This document shows, one piece after another, positions 48,701 through 59,983 of a DNA stretch of 64,000 nt. Below the pieces are notes generated by a model. The model was not told where the DNA came from. It did no database searches and was given only the letters and a program-made list of their open reading frames with translations. Source of the DNA: Ottelia alismoides (taxonomy: Eukaryota > Streptophyta > Magnoliopsida > Alismatales > Hydrocharitaceae); assembly GCA_037367405.1 (NCBI GenBank), contig JAZKJV010008882.1, forward strand, positions 1,240,001-1,304,000, in the 5' to 3' direction. Position 1 is the first letter of the stretch, and each line of letters begins with the position of its first letter. The translations under genes were made by a program, and so were the position numbers.

Positions 48701-49660
48701 ATTCCTAGTTTCCTGAAACAAATGCAACGAATTGCATACGTGAACAGAAGCACCAGAATCTATAACCCAACTTCCTTCTCGTCCAACGAGAAAGCTGGTT
48801 TCAATGATGAAAGTAGATTTCATACCTGCTGGGGCTTTACCTTTGTCGGTAGACTTCAGGTAATCCGGGCAGTCACGCCGCCAGTGCCCCGGCTTCTTGC
48901 AGTGGTGACAGACATCGGTCTTTTTCGATGTCATCAGTGTGGAAGCACTAGAGGATGAACCAACTCCTTGATTCTTCTTCTTTCTCTTCGAGGCTGGGCC
49001 TTCTGAGAACCTTGCTTCCGCCCGCGCTACTCTGATCTGTGCAACCATTGCACTAGCAGAGGGGCCGTCCTTTTTCATGACGTCTTCTGCAGACTTCAAT
49101 GTAGCTAACAACCCAGCGTTTGTGAAGTCACCTTTGTTCATGTGGTAAGACACAACAAAGTTGTTGAAAGACTTAGGGAGTGACAGGAGAATGAAATCAT
49201 CTTGCATTTCAGAATCCAAGTAGGCTCCCAGGGTTTCCAGCTCAGAGAGGTACCCAAACATTTTGAGTACATGTTCTCTGACAGAGGCCCCTTCCTGCAT
49301 CTTGCAGCGAATAAGCTCTTTCATCACATTGTAACGCTGTGTGCGGTTTATGTCACCGAACATTTCTTTCAGATTCAGCATAATCTCTTGGCAATGGTTC
49401 ATTTCCACATGTTACTTCTGAAGCACATTGGATAATGACCCAAGGATGTAACACCTTGCCATATTATGATCTTCATCATATTTATCATTATATGATTTAT
49501 CTTCATCAGTCACAGGGTTTGCTATCTTGTCCTTGCTAAGCACGTAGGAGATACGCTCTGCAGAGAGAACAAGATCCAAATTTCGGATCCAATCCGAATA
49601 ATTTGGTCCGGTCAACTGGTTGACCTCTAGAAGCCTGCTAAGTGGGTTCATGGACTTCAT
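45756..49660 (-). pseudogene. gag-pol: Copia gag-pol polyprotein with stops and frameshifts
   Basis: The minus strand starts MKSMNPLSRLLEVNQLTGPN (Gag). It continues with a CCHC knuckle CHHCKKPGHWRRDC (about 48870-48910), protease WVIDSGAS and a pre-integrase HQRLDHLS segment. The integrase has HTDVCGPF, DDHSRYG, SDRGGEYLS and GVAERRNRT (DDE residues present). The RT has QMDVKTAFLNG and LYVDDILI, and the RNase H has YTDSDFQSD and STIEAEYIAA. Disruptions are stops at about 49412 (TAA), 47783 (TAA), 46918 (TAG), 46448 (TAG) and 45887 (TAA). There is also a small deletion near 47717 and a one-base deletion near 46868. Several stops look like CAA or CAG changed to TAA or TAG. It ends at a TGA near 45756, just before the PPT. 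Confidence 0.93.
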
Positions 49661-51448
49661 TTTCTGAAATTAAGAATGCACTATATTAGAATAATTATAT
49701 ATTCATTTTAAGAATAATTTGATTAAGGTATTTTAAATCAAATTTGTCTTGCTAGGTCAATTTTGAAAGATTATTCCCTAATTGTCTTTCAAAATAAGAG
49801 ATATACTTACCGCTATATCTCAAGCAAGATCTGGGATCTCCTTTCCTATCTTTGTCACATCCCAATAATATGAGAACTTGCGACTCCGATAAAAAGAAGC
49901 GGGAACTCATTCCGCCTTTTGCAAGTCCAACTTGCATTCCCAATTCGGTCTTTAACACCCGGGCCCACCACCCCTAAGATGATGTTGACCCGTTGTTAAT
50001 TGAATCAACCGTCAACAGGCTTAATACTCGCTATACGCAATCCAATATCGCCCCAATAATATGAGGACTCGATATTGGGGTCACTACGTATATGGCCTTA
50101 CTCTTTCGAGAAGCAAAGAACGCGATCCAGTTAAATCATGCACAGGGTCTGTCACTTCGGACATGCGTCTCCTATACACAACAACTGGCGACGAAATCCT
50201 TTTCCTTGACGGGAGACCATGGATGTCACTTATGTGATCCTCCACCTCATATTCAAAATTTATAATTAATTATCGTGAATCACATTCACATAATTAATTC
50301 TTCCAAGGGAAATACACATCTATTCAAAATAGAGTGTTTATTGGATATAATTAATTTAATCACATTAAATTAATCATTAATCCAATCATCAACAAACATG
50401 TCTTTTACTTGAATAGTAGGTATATTCTCAAAATACGTATTATTCGAATTTTAATAATTAGAAAAAATACATATTGTCTGTCTCCGGTATTATACAGTCC
50501 CTACCCGCTGTCATGGCCAGTACCGACGAGAGTGGGACGGACCACATACGTTGCAACCCGCGACCCCAATTCTCTCCGACTAGGCACCACATCCGCCTCG
50601 GAAAATGATAATACCATATAGACCATCATGTACTTTGAGATGTTCATCGGTTTTTCAACCGAAAATTATACCATATAATATAAATCAAAACATTTTTGAT
50701 TATAAGGAGATATGCTAGACAAATCCCCGATCCTATTCAAGCAAAAGGGTTTTTCATGTAAAAGTTGTCCTACAACTATTGTAGGATAAACTATTGTTTT
50801 CATGAAAGCAATGTTTGTTGATGAAACAATGATCAAGATCTAATATCTCATCATTGTGGTTTAGGCAAGTGTCATTCAATGAAATAATTATTTCTTTAAA
50901 TATTTCACAAATATTTATCACTAATTATTCCAGAAAATTAACAATTAATTTTCATCATGATAATTGAATGACATATCACAAGGTTCAAGATAAAAAAAAA
51001 TTAATTTCCAGCAGTGACCCCCAATCACTAAAATTAACTTATCTTGATCAATTTAAATCCAAAAAATGCAAACTCAGTTTCCAAAGATTGCCTATTTGAT
51101 TTATTAAAGAATCCAAGTGATAATTCACGCATTTCAAGGCGGATTAAAATGTAATCATCTCATTAATTACGTTCAAATCCGCAGTTCCCGCAACAGTGAA
51201 TATAGTCACATTCAAAAAGACATATCTTGAGCAAATAAAGTCCAAATTTAGTAAACTCAAGTCCTATGGTTTACTTGTTTAATGGGGAACAAAATCTAAT
51301 GGAAAATTCCGTGTTTAAACATTTTAAACAGTACAGAAAAATTCAATTAGATAGAGGTGCGAAAATTGAAATGCAGTAAAAATTTCGCAACCCTTTCAAG
51401 AACCAAATCGTCTAAGGTGTATGGATCATATCCAAAACCTTATTGAAC
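49661..51448 (-). other. Long untranslated leader of the copia element
   Basis: About 1.8 kb lies between the primer site and the Gag start, AT-rich and with no ORF of recognisable function. The short ORFs at 49752-49958 and 50409-50621 are not supported as genes. Confidence 0.6.
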
Positions 51449-51463
51449 CTGGCTCTGATACCA
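51449..51463 (-). other. Primer binding site of the copia element (initiator tRNA-Met)
   Basis: The minus strand reads TGGTATCAGAGCCAG just inside the 5' LTR. This is the standard plant copia primer site complementary to the 3' end of initiator tRNA-Met. Confidence 0.9.
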
Positions 51464-51465
51464 CT

Positions 51466-53847
51466 TGAAGGATATTGTGAATCCTTAAGCGCATCACGGA
51501 AGCGTGTTGATCGCATCGTATGCAATCGGAGCAGCTAGTCGTACTAGATGCTAGATGCAGCGGAAATTAAAAATTTAACTTTAAAGATGAAACCACATGA
51601 TCACGAGAACACTTCTCGGATCGTTTCATCAAACCACAAAGTACAAGGAATACCTCTTGAAGCGTGGTTGTGATCGTGAGATCCCAAAGTAGAGATCCTC
51701 CTATCTAAAGTCCGACCCACGGAGAATGCGCTTGCGGGCACGATGATGAGTCGCGTCCTTCCCGCAATCCTTTGACGAAGATCCAAGCGAAGCCGAAATG
51801 CTCTCCTTCCTAATACACAAAGTGGACGGCCACTTGAATATTAAGGAGAGCCCACACGAGAATGAGAGAGAGAGAGAGAGAGAGTAGAGTTCTTCAACTC
51901 AAGAATGTTGTAACTTGGAAAGGCTACCCTAGCCTTCCTTTTATACTAGTTTAGAATCCAATGGATCTCAATCCATGGGACACATGGATCCAAGGGCTAT
52001 GCTTGGTCCATGCTAAATCAATGGCTATGATTGATTAAAATATGTTGCAACAATATCAACATAATTATCATTAACCAATTAAGAGATAATGTGATAATTA
52101 AAATGGAGTCAACAACCACCCTCAAAAATAGGGGGCGTCACCCATGAACAATTCATGGGTGACGCCACCTATGCATGGTGGTTATTTGGCTCCCTTTTAT
52201 TTATCTTATTATTTCTTAATTAATCACAAAAAAAATATTCACCAAATTAATTCCAAATTAATTTGTGAATATTTCAATCATGCCATTGAATATTATGTGA
52301 ATCATATTCACAACCCAAACTAATTAGTAAATTGCATTTCCAATTAATTAATAAATGTAAATCCAATCCACATTATTAATTAACAAATGCTATTTACATA
52401 AATTCTCTCTCTTATATATGTATATTATAAATCACATTTATAACACACATATATCATGGATAGTGTTATCCACATTCTCTTAATCCTTGATAATTAAATC
52501 CCATTTCATTATCTTAGATAATCATTTTCACAATATGAATCATATTCATATTTAAGCTTGATAATTAGATCTCATTTAATCATCAAGTCCTTTCTTGGAT
52601 ATTTCATCAAAAGAATCATTCTTGAACCCTTTCAAGAATAATGTGCTTTCTCCGCAGATACTTGGAGATAAGGACAGGGCGATTGTATTATTCCATGTAT
52701 AGTGACTTGGATGTTGAGATATTATCTCAAATCCAGATTGAACGAACCTCCCACAGATGCTTGATTAAATCAAGACCGCAAATCCAATCTCCTCATTGAA
52801 TCTGAATCCCATTCAGACCAATGTCCAACACTTGGACTAAGATCGGATTGCTTCTCTACTGAAAGGAGTCACTAAAATCCATACCTGTTTCATCACACCC
52901 TCGGAATGGAAGCGTCATGGATATACAATCGTTTATGATCACATCACCCTTCAAGTATTCCCAATACCTGTACATCCTGCATACTGGAAGACCCATGATC
53001 AACCCGAAGATCAAGATCATTTTATACTGTCTTCTTCAGGGTTTAATCATTAAGTTTCTCAATCTTGGTCATTGGGATTTGGTATCGATCATATGCTTTC
53101 CCAAAGCATATATCATACCTTCAAATTCATGTCATGCTTCCAAAGCATGACGACCATGCATGGAATTTGATCGGTCCCAATACCTCATGAGTGAGCTCAT
53201 GTATTCCGGTTCACAAGTGAACCTGTATGATCCCTTTGAGAGATCATATTGCTCATATACCCTTATATGCACACCAGCTCGCCGGTGTATAGACCTTGGT
53301 TAGGTCATCAACCTATTGGTCTGCCAAATGTACACACTCAGATATATAGCAATATATCTGTCTTTGGTCAGAGGATGCGTGCCTATGCTGTGACAGCATT
53401 CAACATAGGACTTAGGTTATCTCGATCTCGTTAGGTCAACCCATTGACCTAACTAATCTGACACCTCTGAATCACTATTCCCATGCAGAGGACCTGCATC
53501 AAGAGGTCGGTCAGATATCAGCCTATTTGAGAAAGGATTGCCATCTCCTACTCAGGCTGGAGATCTCCACTTGACAATCATTTAACGGTACTTGATGAGT
53601 CCTCTATCTAACTCTTTAGATATTCATCCAAACACCAGCCTCTATGATTCATTTAATGAATCAACAACTATATGATCATCAAGCTGGCCATGGTACATAA
53701 CCCTATTTGTACAGAGGGACCTTATAGTGCATTCATTCATATAATTTCAGAAAGGGAGTGAAACATCAATAACTTTTATTGATAAACTTAAATATTACAA
53801 TAACATTTATTGTAAGAATGGTTCGCCCAGGGCTCACAAGTCTAACA
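51466..53847 (-). repeat. 5' LTR of the copia element
   Basis: It has the same ends as 43358-45733 and adjoins the PBS. Length differences come mainly from the (GA)n run near 51866. Compared with the 3' LTR, most differences are single-base changes. Confidence 0.95.
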
Positions 53848-53859
53848 GGGTCTACCCCC

Positions 53860-53892
53860 CTATACCCTAGGGTGAAATATCCCTAAGTATAG
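53860..53892. repeat. Hairpin B of the CTATACTTAGG family
   Basis: CTATACCCTAGGG and CCCTAAGTATAG pair imperfectly around a loop of about 8 nt. A C run (53855-53860) precedes it, giving a PPT-like G run on the minus strand. Confidence 0.6.
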
Positions 53893-53948
53893 GCAGCAAA
53901 ACAGGGGTAGAAAGAATTAAAAGAATACACGAGAGTCGTACATCCCCC

Positions 53949-53981
53949 CTATACTTAGGGTAAAGTACACCCTAAGTATAG
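53949..53981. repeat. Hairpin A of the CTATACTTAGG family (perfect stem)
   Basis: CTATACTTAGGGT and ACCCTAAGTATAG form a perfect 13-bp stem with a 7-nt loop. A C run precedes it, again PPT-like on the element strand. It lies about 130 bp past the end of the integrase frame. Confidence 0.75.
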
Positions 53982-54113
53982 CATAATCATAAGATGAGAA
54001 AAGGGATGTGGGACTAAAGAATAGAGTGATATGGACAAATGGATCTATACAAGTTGGAAGAACAGTGATAATCAGGCGTGAGATGCAATGGATGTGAGTC
54101 AAGAGACCACATC

Positions 54114-55790
54114 TCACGCAAAGTGAATAGGGGCAACATCAACGACCCGCGACTCATGATCTAGATATGGCTTGAGCCGCTGGCCGTTCACTCGAAAGGT
54201 ACTCTCAGAAGACAACTTAGATATGTCAATACTCCCATTGTCGTGTACCTTTCTCACCAAATACGATCCCTTCCATTTGCTCTGCAGCTTCCCTGGGAAT
54301 AATCTAAGCCTAGCATCAAACAACCATACTCTCTATCCTGGTTCAAACTGCTTGTGGATGATATGAGAATCATGCCACTCCTTCACTCTCTCCTTATAAT
54401 GTAGGCTGTTTGAAAATGCGGTATCACGAAGCTCCTCCAGGGTTGATAACTCTGCCCTCCTCTGGTCTCCTATACTCTCTGGATCCAAAAGTATATCAGA
54501 GACTGCCCAAAGTCACCTATGTCTCAGCTCAACAGGTAAGTGGCACGGCTTGCCATAAACGAGGCTAAAGGGAGATGTACCCAAAGGAGTCTTGAAAGAC
54601 ATCCGATATGCCCACAAAACCGAGTCCAAAAGCTGTGACCAATCCTTTCGATCAGGGCGGATGACTTTCTGCAATATAGTCTTGATCTCCCTGTTCGACA
54701 CTTCAGCAAGACCATTCGTCTGAGGGTGGTATGGAGTGGCAACTCGATGGTCTATGCTGAACTCGCTAGCAAGTGCCTTTACCTTGTCGTTGACGAAATG
54801 AGACCCTCGTCTGATATCAACACTCGAGGTACCCCAAACCGTGAAATGATATTTCTCTTTAAAAATCTGCAAATAGTCCTAGCATCTGCGGTTCGGGCGA
54901 GGATGGCCTCAACCCAACGACTCACATAATCCACGGCCAACAGAATGTACTCAAATCCCTGACTCCTAGGAAATGGACCCATGAAATCGATGCCCCATGC
55001 GTCAAAAACCTCACAGAAGTGAATGGGCTGCATCGGCATCATATCACGCTGTCCACAAGTGCCCATCCTCTGACAGTCAGTACATCTCTTCACGAACTCA
55101 TCATAGTCCTTGAAGAGAGTAGGCCACCATAGGCCGGACTGGAACACTTTCTGTGCCGTTCTCCTCCCTGAGTGATGTCCTCCTGCCTCAAGCTTGTGGC
55201 AGTAAGTAAGGATGCTGTGGTGCTCCTCCTGAGGAATGCACCGATGCCAGATACTATCCCCTCCCTCATGGTAAAGGATGGGATCCTCCCAATGGTAAAA
55301 CTTGGCCTTCGTGTGGAAGGTCTCAAGTTTCTGCCTGGTCCAATCTTGTGGAACTTTCTTGGCGACAAGATAGTTCACAATATCAGCATACCATGGGAGC
55401 GAGGCGATAGCAAGGATCGCCTCATCTGGGAAGGTCTCACAAATAGGGTCAATCTGCTCAGAATCCTCAAGATACTCCAATCGAGAGAGATGATCCGCCA
55501 CCACATTCTTGACTCCAGGCTTATCCTTAATCTCTATATCAAACTCCTGGAGTAGAAGGATCCATCTGGTCAATCTGTCTTTGGCATCCTTCTTTGCCAT
55601 GAGGTACCTGATGGCGGTATGATCAGTAAAGATGGTCACTCTAGATCCAATGATGTAAGATCTGAACTTATCTAGGGCGAAGACTACGGCTAGCATCTCC
55701 TTCTCAATGATGGTGTAGTTCCGCTGCGCGACATCCAGTGTACGGCTAGCGTAGTGAATAGCGAATGGGACTCCTTCCCTCCTCTATCCC
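54114..55790 (-). pseudogene. pol: Athila RNase H and integrase region (frameshifted)
   Basis: On the minus strand RNase H begins near 55850 (EIMTDASDFAVGAVLG, then a TAG where Gln is expected) and continues [20 protein letters not shown]. The spacer is followed by the integrase HHCC finger (H-HH ... CTDCQ, near 55070-55210). The catalytic core has GIDFMGPFP (first Asp), ISDEG (second Asp, then a frameshift near 54800), SHFVNDKVK and HPQTNGLAEVSNREIK (Glu). The C-terminal domain ends LFDARLRLFPGKLQSKWKG and VNGQRLKPYLDHE, stopping at 54114. A stop at about 54513 and one near 54324 separate the blocks. LRLFPGKL...NGQRLKPY is typical of Athila integrases. Confidence 0.88.
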
Positions 55791-55955
55791 AGCACGGCCC
55801 CCACGGCGAAATCGGAGGCGTCCGTCATGATCTCGAATGGGAGAGACCAATCAAGTGGCTGGAGAACAGGAGCCTCTACGACACAGCTCTTGAGAGTCTC
55901 AAACGATGATAGACACTTATCATCTACAAGGAACTCGGTGTCTTTCGTCAACAGA

Positions 55956-57116
55956 TCAGTCATGAATGAAACGTCGGTAGAAACCGACGTGCCCTAGAAA
56001 AGACTGTAACTGCCGCAAGTTGGACGGTGGATCGAGTTTTCTAATGACATCCACCTTGGCCGGATCAACCTCCATGCCTCTGCTGGAGATGATGTGGCCA
56101 AGCACCATCCCTTGAGTCACCATGAAGTGACTCTTCTCCCAAGACAACACTAGGTAAACCTCAATGCATCCCTGAAGGATCCGGTCTAGGCAGTCAAGAC
56201 AGGAGTCGAATCCGTCGCCGTAGACCGAGAAGTCATCCATGAAGACCTCCAAGCACTCCCCCACCATGTTCGAAAAGATAGACAGCATGCATCTCTGAAA
56301 AGTCGCAGGGGCATTGCATAGCCCAAATGGCATGCGTCTGAAGGCGTATGTGCTGATGGGACAGGTGAAGGTGGTCTTGTCCTGGTCCTCGGGCACGATG
56401 GCCACCTTATTGTAGCCGGAGTACCCATCCAGAAAGCAGTAATGGCTCTTCCCTACCAGTCTCTCAATGATATGATCTATAAAGGGCAGGGGGAAATGAT
56501 CCTTCTTGGTGGCCTGGTTGAGTTGTCTGTAATCCACGCAGACCCGCCAAGAAGTGGGTACCCGGATAGCAATCTCCTCTCCGGACTCCGTGACAATAGT
56601 AGTGATGCTTGTCTTCTTGGGAACCACATGCAACGGACTGACCCACTTGGAGTCGGAGATGGGGTAGATAAAATCGACGCTCCACCACTTCGAGATCTCC
56701 TTCATGACAGCCTCTCTCAGATTCGGGTTCAGCCGTCGCTGGAACTCACGCGACGGCTTTGCCTCATCCTCGAGATAGATGTGGTGCGAGCACAGAGCCG
56801 GACTGATCCCCTGGAGATCTGCTACGCTCCATCCTATCATCTTGCGGTTCTTTTCAAGAACCCCCATTAGACGGGATTCTTGCTCTCCAGTCAAATCAGC
56901 GGAGATAATGATTGGGTACATATCATGCTCACCCGCAAGGAATCTATACTTCAGCGACACAGGAAGTGGTTTCAGCTGTGGACAAGTTAGTGCTGGCAAA
57001 TCTGGCTTCTGAAGAATCTGAGTGTATGTGGCCAAATCTGCACGGGAGAAAGAGAACTCTCGATCACAAACTGGATCTAGAGAAGGCTGCTCTACTGGAC
57101 TGTCTCTGCTCTGCAT
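55956..57116 (-). pseudogene. pol: Athila reverse transcriptase region
   Basis: An open frame of 386 codons contains the entire RT core: SKWVSPLHVVPKK (156-168), RVCVDYRQLNQATKKDHFPL (191-210), motif A FLDGYSGYNK with D230, RRMPFGLCNAPATFQRCM (260-277) and catalytic FMDD (292-295). It then has GHIISSRGMEVDPAKV and FLGHVGFYRRFIHD. Both catalytic aspartate sites are intact. It ends in a TGA at 55956 caused by a small indel, after which the RNase H reading continues in another frame. FMDDFSVYG and GLCNAPATFQRCM are characteristic of plant Ty3/gypsy, and the whole pattern is Athila-like. Confidence 0.92.
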
Positions 57117-57349
57117 GGCATCTACCTCCTCTCTAGTTGTAGGCTCAGTAGAAGTCAGATCTGGTATAAGCTTATCAAAATCTGCTCAATCAAAATCTGA
57201 CTCCGAGGGATCTGTATCATCATCACAAAACAACTCTGTCTCGCGGTTGAGAACCGAATCTGCTGGCTGAAAAGTATCCTGGACCAGGAATGTGCTCTCC
57301 AAGCTATCCTCTGCTAGCGTCTCTGCATCAGCAGTCTTTGAAGGTGAGA

Positions 57350-57949
57350 GGATGTCCTGTGCATCTCAATCTGCCCAAACTGCCTCATCATCTGTGATCA
57401 TAAAATCGCAGTCCTGGTGGATATCTGGCCCTGCATCTGTCATTTGCTCTGAGTCTGTGCTTGGCTCTAAGCAAGCTGAATCTGTGACTTTGATTTCCTC
57501 GACCGTCTCTATTTGTACACTATCGCCCTCGACGCAAAAGTATACCTTCCCGCTATCTTGGTCAGTCACTGCCTTGGCTGTGGCCATGAACGGGCGACCT
57601 AAAATGATGGGGTATCGGTCACAGACTTAGGGATCTCCATGTCCAACAAAACGAAGTCCACGGGGAATTGTAGGCCCGGAATCGTGACGACAACGTCCTT
57701 CAGCAATCCCTTTGGCCTCTTGACAGATCGATCAGCAAACTGAAGGATTGTCCTACTCTGTCATAGAGTGCCCAACTTGAAGAGGTCGAGAAGGGCTGCC
57801 GGAAGTAGGTTGATCGAAGAACCGTTGTCTAATAGAGTGCGGTCGAACCTCTGCTCTCTGATATGACATCTGACATATGGGGCTCCTGAATCTGACCTCT
57901 TGGCCGGGAGACGGTTCTGAATAGCAAAACATGTGGCTATGGTCAGCAC
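57350..57949 (-). pseudogene. pol: Athila protease region (decayed)
   Basis: On the minus strand there is FDRTLLDNGSSINLLPAALL near 57790-57850, the aspartic protease active-site region. The usual plant motif is DLGAS or DTGA. Here it is DNGSS, with the catalytic Asp kept and the second position changed. After a stop come FADRSVKRPKGLLKDVVVTI and PVDFVLLDME. A later open segment (57366-57587) is acidic linker leading to the RT. Interruptions at about 57761 and 57620 make it a pseudogene. Confidence 0.75.
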
Positions 57950-58012
57950 ATGGATCTTTGACTGGTGGTTCCTCCTCTTCCTCCTAACTGTAGTCCTATC
58001 TCTGAGTGATCT

Positions 58013-59983
58013 CTAGAGTAGAGGGATGTGCTGCAAGGCCTCTTGAAGAGTTAGCTGAATGTGGAATCGATCGATCATCTGCTGGTTGAACTCTTCCTGC
58101 TGCTTCTTTTTGGGATTTTCTATTTTCTTCCCCTTCCCCATGTGGAGTGCTCTAGGGAAGGGGATCACAGGGTCCTTCTCAGATAAAGGACTAGGAGAGG
58201 GTCTCGGCTGCTCAAGCACGACAGAATCAACACATACATCATCATGCACCGCAGGTGGATCATAATAAAACAAACCTTTTCCTTTATTGCCAGATAAGTC
58301 TTGAGATACACGAACAGATGGAAAGACTACAGGACTAGCAGAAGTAAAAACGATGGCATCAGCACCACCCTCAGCATGTCGACTCGCGACATCAGCACCA
58401 CGCTCTGGCTCGGCAACAATGGTGGCATCAGTACCACCTCCTCTATCTGGTGAAGTGACGACCTCAGAACCGTCGGTGGGATCAGCATCCATGGTGGCAT
58501 CAGTACCACCGTCATCATCTCTAGCGGCATCAGCACCGCTCTCCTCCTCGCCTGGTGCTCTGGAAGTGGCCTGGGGGTGTCGCTCAGACGAGGCACCGCC
58601 TGCTGGCATCCTACCTCTCCTAAGTGTGATAAAGTCAGTATCAAACAAATATGCAGACATATCACCAAAAGCATCACTAGGAGTGGCATACTCTGTGAAA
58701 TCTACCTGCTCAGACTTCATCTTCAGGTTGTTCGGGTTCGGCTCAATCTGGGCAGGGATGGCGGCCTTCCCTCTCACAATCTCCCGCATATCCAGGCAGA
58801 ACTCATCCATCTCCCATCTGAAAGTAGCCTGCTGATCAGTCAAGAGGTGGGCTATATCATCTAAGGCGAGGCTCTCATAGGATGGCCCAGGAGAACCTGA
58901 CGGGTGGCCTCGCTGGTAATGAGGCTGCTGCTTTGTCTAGTGCTGTGGGTGAGAGGAGTATGACTAGGAATGATACTGCTGCTGCTGAGGCTGATCTCGC
59001 CTCCAAGACTGTCCCTGCTGATAGGGACGAGAACCATACTGTGAAGACTGCTGCTGCTGCTGGTGCACTGGAGGCTGCTGCTGTTGGTGATCTCTCTGAT
59101 AGATGTACTGGCCACCATGAACCTGAGGCTGCTGCTGGGAACTGGCACCTCCGGCTGACCAACGGAATCTGGGATGATCTCGTCGGTTACCGGGCTGATT
59201 CGGTCGTACCAAATCCCGTTGACGTCCATCAATGACTCCTGCTCATAGGTGACTGGTGGAAGTACGGCTAGAGGCTGATCCGGCTGGTAGACCACCATCT
59301 GTGTGTCGAGAGATGGTGGTGACTGGTGAGAAGGTTGCGGCTGCTGGTACGGCTCTGCCTATACAAGGTGAACCTGTCTAGGCTGCTGGTGGCTGGAGCG
59401 CTGGGACGAGCTGTCGGTGCTATTCGGATCGCCTCGTGCCAGAAGACGGGGCTGGGAAGTCGTCTGTGCCTCTTGGAGACACATGAGCTGTGTCTTCAGG
59501 TCACTCAGGGTCTGTGCCATCTGCTCCATCTGTGTGATACCCTGGCACTGCTTCTTCTCTATGATCTCCATCCGGTCCAGCTTCTCGCTGATGATGCCCA
59601 TGTCAGCGGCTGTGGACTCGGCCTGTGCTGCTGCCGCTGACGAAGTGGATGGACCGGCGTCAACCCATGCTATCCTCTAGTACTACACGGTTTGTGGCTG
59701 GGGGCATCCCTACGTGTAGAGTCGGGTCTGGGACATCACTGTGTAGTTCTCGGCCATCTCCTCGTAGATGGCCCAGACCTGATCATGATCCTTGGCGAAG
59801 TAGGATCCACCACAAGAAGCGTTCACCAGGCCCTGCAGCTCTGGTGTCAACCCGCAGAAAAAACTCTGAACTAAGTTCGGCTTCGAAATGTCATGGTGCG
59901 GGCATCTATCTGTAAGCTCTCTAAACCTCTCCCATGCCTCGTGAAACTGCTCGTTGGGTAGCATGGAGAAGTTGCTGATCAGG
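58013..59983 (-). pseudogene. gag: Athila gag of element 2, C-terminal part, with repetitive linker
   Basis: The minus strand from the solo-LTR edge reads NEQFHEAWERFRELTDRCPH, LTPELQGLVNASCGGSYFA and YEEMAENYTVMSQTRLY. Stops in place of Gln (near 59708) and others follow to about 59660, then MGIISEKLDRMEII. Next comes a Gln-rich linker from CAG triplets (about 58920-59110 read on the minus strand). The last 276-codon frame (58013-58843) has a run of GGTDAT/GGADA units and ends FHIQLTLQEALQHIPLL, the conserved segment that precedes the Athila protease. Element 1 gag (1-970) is the closest relative and lacks these stops. Confidence 0.8.

Larger units (their letters stand above)
43358..53847 (-). 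mobile_element. Complete Ty1/copia element, 10,490 bp, coding region defective
   Basis: Two long LTRs (2,376 and 2,382 bp), a copia-type PBS, a PPT and a gag-pol in the copia order (protease, integrase, RT, RNase H) are all present. The insertion is flanked by a perfect 5-bp duplication GGGTC at 43353-43357 and 53848-53852. Comparing the first roughly 700 bp of the two LTRs I see about a dozen differences (near 2%), so the insertion is fairly young. It carries stops and at least two small deletions in gag-pol, so any mobility would need helper proteins. Confidence 0.95.

Noticed and set aside
43133..53985. Hairpin repeats as a CRISPR-like array
   Set aside because: Spacing is irregular, repeats are diverged and the context is a plant retrotransposon, so CRISPR does not apply.
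58353..58835. 160-codon Ser/Ala/Pro-rich plus-strand ORF
   Set aside because: Antisense shadow of the repetitive Gag linker.
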